A stretch of 64,000 bases of DNA from Salinarchaeum sp. Harcht-Bsk1 (GTDB lineage Archaea > Halobacteriota > Halobacteria > Halobacteriales > Salinarchaeaceae), in contig NC_021313.1 in the NCBI RefSeq assembly GCF_000403645.1, forward strand, positions 1,631,014 to 1,695,013, written 5' to 3'. Positions 1 through 8,706 of the stretch are shown here, one piece after another (within the stretch, counting starts at the first letter, position 1; each line of letters starts with the position of its first letter). The translations under genes were made by a program, and so were the position numbers. The notes under the pieces were generated by a model. It ran no database searches. It was not told the origin of the DNA and was given only the letters and a program-made list of their open reading frames with translations.

Positions 1-39
1 GACGAGGAGCACGAGGAGGAACGCCTGCTCTCGATTCAT
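1..39 (-). CDS. 5' end of an unidentified membrane or secreted protein (cut by window edge)
   Basis: Only the first 13 codons lie in the window, read on the minus strand from an ATG at 39-37: MNREQAFLLVLLV. The hydrophobic stretch right after a charged start suggests a signal peptide or first membrane helix. A TATA-like TTTTAAGCC lies on the minus strand at about 63-71, 26-31 bases upstream of the ATG, which fits a leaderless haloarchaeal transcript. Nothing can be said about function. Confidence 0.5.
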   Translation of the reverse strand, partial: MNREQAFLLVLLV

Positions 40-62
40 GTGGATCCGTGCGTGGAGTGGTG

Positions 63-71
63 GCTTAAAAC
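63..71 (-). promoter_or_regulatory. TATA box of the left-edge gene
   Basis: TTTTAAGCC on the minus strand, 26-31 bases upstream of the ATG at 39. The spacing matches a leaderless archaeal promoter. Confidence 0.45.
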
Positions 72-141
72 CAGGTGCGCCGTCACAGACGGAGAAGTCG
101 CGTCGATGCAGCCAGCGCGATGCCGCACTCGGGCCAGTCGG

Positions 142-594
142 TCACAGCTCGCGTTCGTACACCGTCCCGAACGGCTCCATGCCGACGTGCTCGTAGAAGG
201 CCGCAGCCTCGTCGTTGTCCGCGGCACAGACGAGCGCGACGTGGTCGCAATCCCGCGTCTCGCCCCAGGTCTCCAGCGCGTCGAGCAGCGCTTCGCCGTG
301 GCCCTCGCCACGGTGGGCCTCGTCGACCACGAGGTCGTGAATCCACAGGCTCCGCTCGTGGTGGACGACGGTCTGGACGTAGACGCCGGCGACCGCGACG
401 AGCGATTCGGCGCTTGCGCCGCGGGCGTCGGCATCCCCGCCGGTCGCTTTGGCGAACCAGCCCAGGAGCCGGTAGTCGTCCTCGTCCCGCCAGGATCGCA
501 CGAACGCCTCGTCGACGTAGCTCCAGAGCTGGCGAAGGATCGGGACGGCGCGCTCCCACTCGGCGTCGGTCGTCAGTTCCCGGAGTTCGGCCAT
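142..594 (-). CDS. GNAT family N-acetyltransferase
   Basis: A 150-residue protein of normal length for a single GNAT domain. Motif A with the acetyl-CoA loop (R/Q-x-x-G-x-G/A) is seen as HRGEGHGEALLDAL around residues 94-106, preceded by the beta-4 strand LWIHDLVVDE. Motif B is the NDEAAAFYEHVGM stretch at about 127-139, ending in the typical aromatic residue plus GM(E)PFG. It should transfer an acetyl group from acetyl-CoA to an amine, in the cytoplasm; the substrate cannot be told. It stands alone on the minus strand downstream of XPB, with about 100 bases between them. Confidence 0.85.
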   Translation of the reverse strand: MAELRELTTDAEWERAVPILRQLWSYVDEAFVRSWRDEDDYRLLGWFAKATGGDADARGASAESLVAVAGVYVQTVVHHERSLWIHDLVVDEAHRGEGHGEALLDALETWGETRDCDHVALVCAADNDEAAAFYEHVGMEPFGTVYEREL

Positions 595-698
595 CGAGCG
601 ACGATGCGGGAGCTACGGTGAAAATCCTCCGTACGGTGTGCCAGGCAGTGCCAGCGGGAGTCGACGGCTGCAGGCCGGACCTCGGCAGCGAGACGCCG

Positions 699-2777
699 TC
701 ACTCCGCGGCCCAGTCGCTCGATGCCAGCTCCCCGGGCGCGTCGACGTGGACCTCCCGGACGTCGACGCCCTTGCCCGCGAGGTGGCGAGTGCGCTGGCG
801 GGCGAACTCCTCTTCCTCGGTGCCGGTCGTCGCGAGCACGTAGACCTGGGCCTTCCCGGCGGGGCGCATCGTGCGGCCCGCGCGCTGGGCGCCCTGGCGG
901 CGGGAGCCGCCGAGCCCGGAGGCGACGATGGCGACCTCGGCCTCCGGGAGGTCGATGCCCTCGTCGCCGACCCGGGAGACGACGAGCGTGCCGAGGTCGC
1001 CGGCGCGGAACGACGACAGGAGCCGCTCGCGTTCGGCGTGGCGGGTCTCACCGGAGAGGAAGGGTGCGTCGATGGCGTCGGCGATCGCCTCGCCCTGGTC
1101 GAGGTAGTCCACGAACACGAGCGACTGCTGGGTCGGGTGCTCGGCGAGCAGCGCCTCGACGTGGGCGATCTTCGCGGGGTTCGTGGCTGCCGCCTGCCGG
1201 CGCTCGTGACCGTGGCTGGCGGCGTACTCGTCCTGGGCGGTGACCGTTGCGGCGTCGGGGCCCGATTCTGGCGGTTTCGTCGGGACGCTCGCGTCGGTGG
1301 GTCCAGCATCGGGGTCGGTTCCGGTGGCTGTCTCGTCACCGGCAGCCGCCGAATCTGTCGCATCCGGCTCCGTGTCTGCGGACTCCGCCGCCTCCGCCCG
1401 CTCGGGCCAGGGGACGAAGTGCAGCTCCAGTTCGGGCTCGGCGACGTAGCCGGCGTCGAAGAGCTGGTCCCAGTCGGTGCCGATCGGCGGGCCGATCAAC
1501 GTGTAGATGTCGGCCTCGTCGTCGCCCTCGCGGACGGGCGTGGCGGAGAGGCCGAGGCGGTGTCGGGACTGGAGGTCCGCGCTGCGGCGGTAGACCGGCG
1601 CCGGGACGTGGTGGGCCTCGTCGAACAGGAGGAGGCCCCACTCGCGGGACTCGAAGAGTTCCCGGTGGCGGTCCATTCCCGCGACGTGGTAGGTCGCGAT
1701 CGTGATCGGGCGGACCTGCTTCGTGCCGCCGTGGTACTCGCCGACCTGCTCGGGCTCCAGGGTGGTGTGGGTCAGCAGCTCCTCGCGCCACTGCGAGACG
1801 AGTTCGCGGCTCGGGACGAGCAGCAGCGTCTCCCCGCCGATCGCGCTCATGATCCCCATCGCGGCGACGGTCTTGCCCGAGCCGGGCGGCCCGACGAGCA
1901 CGCCGGCGCCAGCGTCCTCGAAGCGCTCGACCCAGTCCTGCTGGTAGTCCCGGAGCTGGAGGTTCAGGTCGAACTCGACGGGCTCGCCGGATTCGAGGTC
2001 GCGCTCGTCCTTGACGGGGTAGCCCGCCTCGTAGAGCGTGCGCTTGACGGCGGCGATCGCCTCCTCGGCGACCCACGCCCCGGTGTCGGAGATGCGGGCG
2101 CGGAGCTGTCCGTCCTCGAGCTTCGGCTCGGCGACGTTGCTCAACAGCGACGCCGACTCGGCTTCCAGCACCTCGTAGCCGTCATCGTGGGTGTAGAGCC
2201 GGAACTTCCCGGCGCGAGCCCACTGGTCGGCGATCCACCCCTCAAGTGCGGGTTCGGGGTCGGGAAGGACGGCCCGGAGGGAGCCGATCAGGGCGTCGAG
2301 GCTGTCGTAGGGCGCCGCCCAGACGTCCTCGGGGCGAAGTTCGTAGAGGTAGCGGCCGTCGTCGGCCTCGACGAGCCGGGCGAACTGCGAGAGCCTGGCG
2401 CGGGTAAACTGCCGCGGACGGTCCACGACGATCTCCTTGCGCGAGGGGAAGGGCACCACGCGTTCGGTCTTCGCGAGGTCGGCGACGGCGTGGGGGTAGT
2501 AGACGACCGGATCGTGGGAGACGTCGTCGCGTTCGAGCGCCGTCGTGCGTTCGGCGAGCAGGTCGAGGGCGTCGCTGGCGGCGGCCTGCGAGACGTCGAG
2601 TTCCCGGGAGAGCTGGTCGGCGGTCGCGAAGGGCTGGCCGATGGCCTGCAGGGCGGTCTGGACGTCGTCGACGGCGAGATCGACGGCGTCCTCGCCCTCG
2701 CCGAGTTCGACGGTCGGTTCCGCCGCCTCGACGTCCGACTCGGCTGCACCGGCGTCTGCAGCGTCGTCCTCTGTCAC
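699..2777 (-). CDS. xpb: XPB/Rad25-type DNA repair helicase with N-terminal winged helix
   Basis: A superfamily 2 helicase of 692 residues (GTG start). Walker A is VGPPGSGKT (295-303), the DEAH box follows FDEAHH (385-390), motif III is GLSATP (409-414), and the C-terminal arginine-finger region reads QRAGRTMRP. The first 100 residues are acidic and then form a helix-turn-helix-like stretch (ATADQLSREL..SQAAASDALDLL), unusual ahead of XPB. An acidic, Thr/Ala/Pro-rich low-complexity insert of about 60 residues separates the two helicase domains. XPB translocates on duplex DNA in repair or transcription-coupled roles; the archaeal role is not settled. XPD (42962) and UvrB (48029) lie elsewhere in this window. 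Confidence 0.9.
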   Translation of the reverse strand: MTEDDAADAGAAESDVEAAEPTVELGEGEDAVDLAVDDVQTALQAIGQPFATADQLSRELDVSQAAASDALDLLAERTTALERDDVSHDPVVYYPHAVADLAKTERVVPFPSRKEIVVDRPRQFTRARLSQFARLVEADDGRYLYELRPEDVWAAPYDSLDALIGSLRAVLPDPEPALEGWIADQWARAGKFRLYTHDDGYEVLEAESASLLSNVAEPKLEDGQLRARISDTGAWVAEEAIAAVKRTLYEAGYPVKDERDLESGEPVEFDLNLQLRDYQQDWVERFEDAGAGVLVGPPGSGKTVAAMGIMSAIGGETLLLVPSRELVSQWREELLTHTTLEPEQVGEYHGGTKQVRPITIATYHVAGMDRHRELFESREWGLLLFDEAHHVPAPVYRRSADLQSRHRLGLSATPVREGDDEADIYTLIGPPIGTDWDQLFDAGYVAEPELELHFVPWPERAEAAESADTEPDATDSAAAGDETATGTDPDAGPTDASVPTKPPESGPDAATVTAQDEYAASHGHERRQAAATNPAKIAHVEALLAEHPTQQSLVFVDYLDQGEAIADAIDAPFLSGETRHAERERLLSSFRAGDLGTLVVSRVGDEGIDLPEAEVAIVASGLGGSRRQGAQRAGRTMRPAGKAQVYVLATTGTEEEEFARQRTRHLAGKGVDVREVHVDAPGELASSDWAAE

Positions 2778-2893
2778 TGGACCCGCCTAGCCGGCGAGCG
2801 CCAAAGTACGCGTCGCCTCGGGACCGACAGGTCGAACGGGGCCGGGAATCGCAGGCGGGCGGCGGGCGGTCCGCCGAGCGAACCGGCCGTGAT

Positions 2894-2915
2894 CTCCACC
2901 TGAAACGAAGGGGTG
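2894..2915 (+). promoter_or_regulatory. solitary ORB-like box
   Basis: CTCCACCTGAAACGAAGGGG followed by TG matches the haloarchaeal origin recognition box pattern (TCCA..GAAAC..AGGGG with a G-string). It sits in the divergent gap between xpb and the DUF4097-type gene, about 28 kb from the origin, with no AT-rich stretch beside it. It may bind Orc1 or another protein. Confidence 0.5.
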
Positions 2916-3037
2916 CCTGGGTGTGGAGGAGTTCGCCGCTGCGGCCATTGTGATACGGCAACACGCCACGATAGCGGCGTTGCAGAGCCTGCAACTGTCG
3001 ATCCGGGTTTTTGAGGTGGTGGCGGCTAGCCGGGTGT

Positions 3038-3916
3038 ATGGTCCCCTCCACGACCCGGCGACGCGCGCTCGCCGGAGCCTGCAGCGCCGCCCTCGCCGCC
3101 GTCGCGGGCTGTAGTCTGGTCGATCGAGACGAGCAGGCGACCGTCAGCCAGTCCGTCGACGCCAGCGACGTCGACTCGGTGGCGGTCGACAGCGACACCG
3201 GCGACCTCGCCGTTCGCGGGCACGACGGCGACGAGATTCGGATCCACGGCGAGAAGGTGGCCGCCAGTGAGGACGGCATCGACGCACTCTCGGTCACGCA
3301 GCGCCGCGACGGCGATCGGCTCGTAATCGGCACCGAACTCGGCGACGCCCCCGAACTGACGGGGTGGTTGCGAACCCCGACGCTCGACCTTCGAATAGAG
3401 GTCCCCGCTGGCGTCGCGCTCGATCGAGCGACGACCGAGACCGGCGACCTGGACGTCGAGGACGTCACAGGGTCGGTGCTCGCCAGCGCCGACGTCGGCG
3501 ACGTGTACGTGGCGAACGTCGATGGGGCCGTCGACGCACGGAACGGCACCGGCGACGTGACCGTCCGCGACGTAACGGGGCCGATCGCCGCGCGGACCGA
3601 CACGGGCGACGTCTCCGCGGACGGCGAGATCGAGCGGCTGGCGACCGAGACGGGCGCGGTCAGGGCAACGGTCCGTGGGCTCGCTGGCGAACCCGAAATC
3701 CGGGGCACAGCGGGCGACGTCTCCCTCGCGATCGCCAGGTCCCTGGACGTCACGATTTCGGCGTCGGTCGACGCCGGCGAGGTGACCGTCCACGGCGACG
3801 GCCTCGATACCGTTCGGGAGGCCGCGGACTCGACGCGGATCGTCCTCGGGGACGGCTCCAGGCGCCTCGAGGTCGACGTCGACACGGGGGACTGCTCGAT
3901 CACGACGCTCGGTTGA
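3038..3916 (+). CDS. DUF4097-type secreted lipoprotein
   Basis: The ATG at 3038 was chosen because it opens directly onto a signal: an Arg-rich start (TTRRRALAGA), a hydrophobic stretch and a lipobox AVAGC, so the mature protein is probably a lipid-anchored surface protein, perhaps Tat-exported. The 292 residues after this form a run of short repeats (TGDLAVRG, TGDLDVEDVTG, VGDVYVANVDG, TGDVTVRDVTG, TGDVSADG) typical of the DUF4097 right-handed beta-solenoid or adhesin-like fold. No catalytic residues stand out. The gene is monocistronic and ends in a hairpin that overlaps its stop codon. Function unknown. Confidence 0.8.
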   Translation: MVPSTTRRRALAGACSAALAAVAGCSLVDRDEQATVSQSVDASDVDSVAVDSDTGDLAVRGHDGDEIRIHGEKVAASEDGIDALSVTQRRDGDRLVIGTELGDAPELTGWLRTPTLDLRIEVPAGVALDRATTETGDLDVEDVTGSVLASADVGDVYVANVDGAVDARNGTGDVTVRDVTGPIAARTDTGDVSADGEIERLATETGAVRATVRGLAGEPEIRGTAGDVSLAIARSLDVTISASVDAGEVTVHGDGLDTVREAADSTRIVLGDGSRRLEVDVDTGDCSITTLG

Positions 3917-3945
3917 GAGACGACGGCGTCCGCCGGCCGTCTCTC
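3915..3945 (+). terminator. hairpin at the end of the DUF4097-type gene
   Basis: GAGAGACG (3915-3922) pairs perfectly with CGTCTCTC (3938-3945) around a GC-rich loop that can also pair. It overlaps the TGA stop. There is no T-tract, so its role as a terminator is inferred. Confidence 0.45.
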
Positions 3946-4036
3946 CAACGACCACAGAAGCGCGGCCCACCACGACGAAGCATGGCAAGAAGCCGCCGGG
4001 ATCCGACCGATCGACCAGCCAGTATTCCTGGTGGAA

Positions 4037-4209
4037 TGAAAGGGCGAGGCGTGCGTGGCGGCTCCGCCGCCACGTTTCAGGCGGTCGGCGCTGCCGACCG
4101 CCCCGCTCGCGCACCGTTCGGTCGCTCGGCGACCCCTATCGCGCCGCGGACGGTGCGGAGAGCGGCGCGATATGTCGCCGAGCGGCCGCGAGCGCGCCGA
4201 GGGCTTTCA
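4037..4209. repeat. palindromic intergenic element, TGAAAG-bounded
   Basis: This fills most of the 374-base gap 3917-4290, which holds no gene. The ends are inverted (TGAAAG at 4037, CTTTCA at 4204). Inside are perfect hairpins GTGGCGG/CCGCCAC (4055-4073) and GGCGGTCGGC/GCCGACCGCC (4080-4102), then a long imperfect palindrome pairing GGTCGCTCGGCGAC with GTCGCCGAGCGGCC and ATCGCGCCGC with GCGGCGCGAT. The terminal motif is reminiscent of the 13.5 kb and 53 kb elements, but the body is different. No ORF or target-site duplication is obvious. Confidence 0.6.
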
Positions 4210-4258
4210 GGGAAGCGATTGCACTCACGAAAACGGGGATTTCTAGCCCAGCACGCAA

Positions 4259-4268
4259 GGTTTAGGCC
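4259..4268 (+). promoter_or_regulatory. TATA box for the 4291 gene
   Basis: GGTTTAGGCC lies 23-32 bases upstream of the GTG at 4291, supporting that start and a leaderless transcript. Confidence 0.5.
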
Positions 4269-4290
4269 GGCCAGGCCACTCCCCTCGGTC

Positions 4291-4641
4291 GTGAAGCGTT
4301 ACGAGACCGACGTGCGCGAGGGCGTCCTCCACCTCGAGACGCCGGGCGGGTGGCTCGAGGTCGGCGAGATGGACGCGATCTGCGAACTGATCGGCGGCGA
4401 GACGTACACGCTCGAGTACGACAACCGCCAGCGCCAGGTCGGCTGGCTCGACACCGACGAGGACGGCCGACTCAGCTTCGAGGTCCGGGAGACCATCCGC
4501 GACACGACGTTCGACAGCGAATTCGTCGAGGCGATCGCGAACGCGCCACTCGACGAGGACGACGAGGACGGCTACCCCAAGCGGACTGCGGCGTTCGCGG
4601 ACATGCTCACCGCGATCTGGGACGGGAAGGGCAAGCTCTGA
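4291..4641 (+). CDS. conserved small haloarchaeal protein, function unknown
   Basis: The open frame extends far upstream without stops, but the sensible start is GTG 4291: it follows a TATA box at leaderless distance, and the sequence turns from Arg-rich shadow translation to acidic, natural protein there. The 116 residues (VKRYETDVREGVLHLETPGGWLEV...) look like a soluble, mixed alpha/beta, acidic protein with no motif I recognise. It runs convergent to the secreted protein at 4663. It resembles conserved single-domain hypotheticals of haloarchaea, but I cannot name the family. Confidence 0.75.
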   Translation: MKRYETDVREGVLHLETPGGWLEVGEMDAICELIGGETYTLEYDNRQRQVGWLDTDEDGRLSFEVRETIRDTTFDSEFVEAIANAPLDEDDEDGYPKRTAAFADMLTAIWDGKGKL

Positions 4642-4662
4642 GCCGAGAGCGCCGCGTCGCGC

Positions 4663-5532
4663 TCACTCGATCGACAGCTCCCAGGCCCCGTCGGCGTTGA
4701 CGACGATCCAGGCGGTGCCGGTGTGCCTGAGTCGGGTTTCGGCGCCGTCGACGCGCCCGATCTCGTTGAACGCGTAGGACGCGTCGAGGAAGGAGGTCGC
4801 GTTCTCGCTCCAGATTGTGACCTGGAAGTTCGACTCGCCGGTGTGATTGGCGGTCAGGATCACGCTCTCGGTGAAGTTCACGGGGCCGAGGACGGCCTGT
4901 CCCTCGCCGCTCGCGGTCGCCGGCGCTTCGGTGGCGTTCGGGTAGACGGGCGTGGCGTTCGAACGCCCGTCCGTTGTAGTCGCGCCGCCGTCGGTCGCGT
5001 TCGCTGGAGCAGCCGACGCGGTCGCTGTCGCGTTCGGCTGGAGCAGCGTCAGATTCCAGGGCCCATCGGCGGTGACGGCCATGGAGTACTCGCCCGCGGG
5101 GAGCCCGGTCGCCCCGACGCCGTCGACGGTGCCGATCCGGTTCGCGAGGTAGGCGACCTCCTCGTCGGCGCTCTCGTTCCAGAGGACGAGCTGGAAGTTC
5201 GACTCGCCAGCGTGGTCGTACCCGACGAGCAGCAGGCCGCCCTCGAGCACGAACGGGTCGGTGACAGTCTGGCCCTCTCCGGAAATCGTCACGGCGGTCG
5301 AGTCGTTGGCCGCCGCGGCGGTCAGATTTAGCGGGACCAGTTCGGTCGTCTCGATCGATTCGTTGGTCGTCGACTCGTTGGCGTCCGCCTGCGCCGCGCC
5401 GGCGGCCGATCCGGTCGTGGCGACCGCGACGGCGACGACCACGATGGCGAGGGCAGCGACCGTCGCCAGGCGCCGCCACCAGGGCCGCCGCACCGATCGC
5501 TCGGACCCCGGAGTGGAAATCGTGCGAACCAT
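4663..5532 (-). CDS. secreted or membrane-anchored two-repeat protein
   Basis: The start at ATG 5532 gives MVRTISTPG.. with a basic stretch (RRPWWRR) and a hydrophobic helix LATVAALAIVVVAVAVATTG, a signal peptide or N-terminal anchor. The 289-residue product then has two copies of a beta-rich domain: each goes from TxSGEGQ through GES-NFQ to a ..NEIG/ANRIG..VDG stretch and ends in DGxWxLxxx. An Ala/Thr/Asn-rich linker with many N-x-T/S sequons joins them. This suggests a glycosylated surface protein, perhaps ligand-binding. I cannot name a family. It runs convergent to 4291. Confidence 0.7.
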   Translation of the reverse strand: MVRTISTPGSERSVRRPWWRRLATVAALAIVVVAVAVATTGSAAGAAQADANESTTNESIETTELVPLNLTAAAANDSTAVTISGEGQTVTDPFVLEGGLLLVGYDHAGESNFQLVLWNESADEEVAYLANRIGTVDGVGATGLPAGEYSMAVTADGPWNLTLLQPNATATASAAPANATDGGATTTDGRSNATPVYPNATEAPATASGEGQAVLGPVNFTESVILTANHTGESNFQVTIWSENATSFLDASYAFNEIGRVDGAETRLRHTGTAWIVVNADGAWELSIE

Positions 5533-5753
5533 ACCCGCACCGAGTACGCGGTATCCCAATAGCAGCACCTCGTTACCTGTTGCGGGCGGACCCCGCCGAT
5601 GGCGTCCAGTTCGGTAACCTCGTCGAAGCGACGACCGACGCCGAGCTTACCGTCGTCGTGCCTACAGCGCCGAAACTCCGGGACGGCGGCTCATTATCTG
5701 ATCGTACCGCGCCGGAAAGATCGATGTGCTCACAGACGAGCCGCGAATCCGCC

Positions 5754-6509
5754 TCAGCCGTCCAGGATGTCGCGGTACTGGTCGAGGACGTCCTCGGCGG
5801 GTTCGCCGTCGAAGCGGACGGTGCCGTCGAGGATCACGGTCACGCGGTCGAGCACCGGTGCGAAGTCCTCGACGTTGTGCGTCGAGACGAGGATCGTGCG
5901 GTCGTCGCGCTGGTAGTCCTCGAGAAACGCCCGGATCCGCCGGCGGGAGTAGTCGTCGACGTCTGTGAAGGGCTCGTCGAGGAGCAGGACGTCCGGGCGG
6001 GACAACAGCCCGAGCGCGAGGTCGAGTTTCGTCGAGAAGCCACCGGAGAGGTCGGCCGCGACGCGGTGGACGGCGGGATCGAGTCGGAGCCCGTCGATCA
6101 GGTCCTCGACCCAGTCCCAGCCGGGCGGGTCGTCCTGCAGCGAGTGGAACACCCGGAGGTTCTCGCTGACCGTGAGGTCCGCGAAGAAGCATGGGCGCTG
6201 GAAGCTGTAGCCGACGGTGGCGTCCGGCCGGGAGATCGTTCCCGCCGTCGGGCGTTCGAGGCCGGCGATCAGCCGGAACAGCGTGGTCTTGCCCGAGCCG
6301 TTCGGGCCGAGGAGTCCGCGGAACTCGCCACGTTCGAGCGTCAGGGAGACGCCGTCGAGTGCGACGACCGCGCCGGCACCGTCGCGGTCCGACGCGTCGT
6401 CTCCGGCGGTTCGGTCCCCGGATGCATCGCCTCGCGACGATCCACCGAGACGCGGGAAGCGGCCGCCGCCGTACCGCTTCACGACGTCCTCGACGGTGAC
6501 GGCGGGCAT
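5754..6509 (-). CDS. ABC transporter ATP-binding protein
   Basis: A 251-residue nucleotide-binding domain. Walker A is GPNGSGKTT near residue 67, the Q-loop is SFQRP, the signature is LSGGFSTKLDLA, Walker B is VLLLDEPFTDVD, and the H-loop is STHNVED. It has an extra disordered Asp/Ser-rich insert before VVALDGVSL. Its ATG overlaps the stop of the upstream permease by one base (TGATG), so the two are translationally coupled. With the permease and lipoprotein upstream it forms a three-gene minus-strand operon for an ABC-2-type exporter; the cargo is unknown. Confidence 0.9.
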   Translation of the reverse strand: MPAVTVEDVVKRYGGGRFPRLGGSSRGDASGDRTAGDDASDRDGAGAVVALDGVSLTLERGEFRGLLGPNGSGKTTLFRLIAGLERPTAGTISRPDATVGYSFQRPCFFADLTVSENLRVFHSLQDDPPGWDWVEDLIDGLRLDPAVHRVAADLSGGFSTKLDLALGLLSRPDVLLLDEPFTDVDDYSRRRIRAFLEDYQRDDRTILVSTHNVEDFAPVLDRVTVILDGTVRFDGEPAEDVLDQYRDILDG

Positions 6510-7576
6510 CAGGCTGCCCTCCGGTACCGCACCAGGGACAGTTCGAGCAACGCGAGCGCGACGATCGAGGCGACGAGCATGTACCCGAAGTAATCGAGGT
6601 ACAGCGTTGGATCGACGGACTTGAGCATCCCGCTGCGCATCGTCACCGTCGAGTAGTGGGTCGGGAGGAGTCGGGCGATCGTGGCCCGGAGCGACGAGAA
6701 GAAGCCCACCGGGAAGAAGAGACTCGACGCCGCGAAGGTCACGCCCGCGATGGTGAAGTTGACGTAGATCGCCGACTCCGAGCAGTCCATCGCGAACAAC
6801 ACCGCGAGCCCCGTCGCAGCGAGGTAGACGAAACTCAGGGCAACCGAGCCGAACACCAGTGGGGAGAACACGGCAACGGAGTACCCCAAATAGCCCGTGA
6901 CGAGACCGATCGAGGCGATCCCCACCCCGAGCAACAGCCCCCAGACGATCAACTTGCTCGCGAGGACCGCTTCCAGCGAGGAGTCCGTCCGCAAGCGATC
7001 GAACACCTGTCGCTCCGAGCGGACTTGCCGCGGGAGGAAGACCAGCGAGTAGAGGACGACGAAGAACATCGTCGCGGTGGGGACGAGGTACTCCGAGAGC
7101 GAGGGATCGCGGCCCACCCGCTCGAGGCGAGCATTGACGTCGGCTGCCAGGAGCGCGTCGAGTTCCTCGTTCAGGATGTCGGTCGCCACCTCGGAGGGCT
7201 CGTGGAAGGGGACGATTCCCCGGTCGGCGTGGACGGTGAAGTTCGCCGTCGCGTTCGGATCGTCGAGGCCGCCCGGCACCTCGATCACGAGGTACACCTG
7301 TTCGCGTGTGAGGGCGTCGACGGCGGCCTCCGTACGCTCGTACTCGCGGGGCTCGCCGAAGATCCGGACGCCCTCGCGGACGATCTGCATGTCGTGCTCG
7401 GTCGTCGAGTCGTCCTCCGCGACGACGGCCACCGGGACGTCCTGCGGGACGGTGTTCTGGTAGACGACGGTCCCGAGCGCGAACGCGCTGGGCAACAGGA
7501 CGACCAGCAGGAGAATCGGCGCGAGATTCCGCCGGACGGTGATCGCCTCCTTGTACAGCAGGGCGATCAGGTCCAC
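6509..7576 (-). CDS. ABC-2 type transporter permease
   Basis: 355 residues from a GTG start. There is one N-terminal membrane helix (NLAPILLLVVLLPSAFALGTVVY), a large extracytoplasmic loop of about 150 residues, and a C-terminal group of five or so helices (TMFFVVLYSLVFLPRQ, LIVWGLLLGVGIASIGLVTG, LVFGSVALSFVYLAATGLAVLF, ...). This is the ABC-2/YhgE-like layout of export permeases such as NatB. It overlaps the ATPase gene by one base and starts one base after the lipoprotein stop. Confidence 0.85.
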   Translation of the reverse strand: MDLIALLYKEAITVRRNLAPILLLVVLLPSAFALGTVVYQNTVPQDVPVAVVAEDDSTTEHDMQIVREGVRIFGEPREYERTEAAVDALTREQVYLVIEVPGGLDDPNATANFTVHADRGIVPFHEPSEVATDILNEELDALLAADVNARLERVGRDPSLSEYLVPTATMFFVVLYSLVFLPRQVRSERQVFDRLRTDSSLEAVLASKLIVWGLLLGVGIASIGLVTGYLGYSVAVFSPLVFGSVALSFVYLAATGLAVLFAMDCSESAIYVNFTIAGVTFAASSLFFPVGFFSSLRATIARLLPTHYSTVTMRSGMLKSVDPTLYLDYFGYMLVASIVALALLELSLVRYRRAA

Positions 7577-7577
7577 G

Positions 7578-8588
7578 CTACTGCGACTCGGATGCCTCGA
7601 TCAGCGTCTGGACGTCGGACTCGTAGGTGAACGTGACGTCGGAGCCGTCCTGGCCGACATCGAGGTTCTCGACGAACTGGCTCATCTGGGGGTCCTGACC
7701 GTAGCTCGTCAAGACCATCTGGACGGTGCTACTGAACTGCTCTGCAGACTGCTCGTTCGACATGATGATCCGACCCTCGAGCCCGACCGTGTCGCCGCTC
7801 GTGTAGTAGACGCCGGTCATGGCCTGGATGTCCTGGGTCATCGAGGACCCCATGCCGCCGCCCGTGCCGGTGTCCTCGGGCATCGTCATCGCGAAGGACA
7901 TGTAGCCGTCGCGGGTGTCGTCGTAGGCATCGCGAAGGGTGCCGCTGAGGGCCTCGCCGTCGCCGTACGTGACGTCGAGGGAGTTCCGCACCGGCCCCTC
8001 GGTGCCCATGACGTAGACGCCGTTCCCGTGGACGCCGACGTAGGTCTCCTCGTCGGACTGGGAGGTCTCGTCGACGAGTTTGTAGAAGACGCCGCTCTCG
8101 GAGTAGTCCTGCTCCTGGAGGCTCACCGAGTCGTTGGACTCGATGGCGGACACGAGGTCCTCGGTCGACCAGTCCGTGTCGACGAGAATTCCGACGTCCT
8201 CCTGGGACGTGTCACCGACGGAGGCGCTCATGCCGGTGTCCTGCCCGTAGATCAGCATCGAGTTGAAGCCGGAGGGATCGAGGCCGGTCTCGGACTCGAA
8301 CTCGGAGAAGCCTTCCTGAAGGTCCTCCTGGCTGGCCTCGTCGTTCTCGCTGGACGCGAGGAGCTCCATCGTGGTCTGGTCCTGCATAACGTCCATGTCG
8401 AAGGACATCACGATCGTCTGGTCCTGGGGGACGTACTCGATCAGGGCTTCGTCACTCGATCCGCCGCCGTCGCCGCCCAGGACCGCGCCGGAACAACCGG
8501 CGCCGGCCACGAGGGCGAGCGCGAGCAGCACGATGCCGAGTTTCCGAAGCGTCGTCCGCTCGGGGGTGATCGCCTTGCCTAGGCTCAT
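7578..8588 (-). CDS. lipoprotein in the ABC-2 export operon
   Basis: 336 residues. The N-terminus has a hydrophobic signal (KLGIVLLALALVAGAGC) with a clear lipobox AGAGC, then a Gly/Ser linker. The rest is acidic, with possible repeats starting VPQDQTIVMSFDMDVM and GYMSFAMTMPEDTG. It is the first gene of the operon with the ABC-2 permease and ATPase. I do not recognise the family. Location next to an exporter suggests a surface accessory factor, but equally it may be the cargo. A TATA-like CTTACATAG lies about 25-30 bases upstream of the start. Confidence 0.75.
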   Translation of the reverse strand: MSLGKAITPERTTLRKLGIVLLALALVAGAGCSGAVLGGDGGGSSDEALIEYVPQDQTIVMSFDMDVMQDQTTMELLASSENDEASQEDLQEGFSEFESETGLDPSGFNSMLIYGQDTGMSASVGDTSQEDVGILVDTDWSTEDLVSAIESNDSVSLQEQDYSESGVFYKLVDETSQSDEETYVGVHGNGVYVMGTEGPVRNSLDVTYGDGEALSGTLRDAYDDTRDGYMSFAMTMPEDTGTGGGMGSSMTQDIQAMTGVYYTSGDTVGLEGRIIMSNEQSAEQFSSTVQMVLTSYGQDPQMSQFVENLDVGQDGSDVTFTYESDVQTLIEASESQ

Positions 8589-8706
8589 AATCGGCGGATA
8601 AACGAGGGCAACCTATGTAAGTTTGGTGTCCGACTGGCGTGGAATCAGTCCCGATAATTCACCGTCGTGGTACCCCCGGACGAACGACGCACTCGCCCGG
8701 CGCCGT

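Noticed and set aside
75-2903. A 942-codon plus-strand open frame opposite xpb
   Set aside because: It is antisense to a well-supported helicase and has Arg/Gly/Val-rich shadow composition. Long antisense frames are normal in DNA with this GC bias.
3364-4290. A long plus-strand frame joining the DUF4097-type gene region to the 4291 gene
   Set aside because: It overlaps the lipoprotein gene in another frame and crosses the palindromic element. The TATA box supports GTG 4291.
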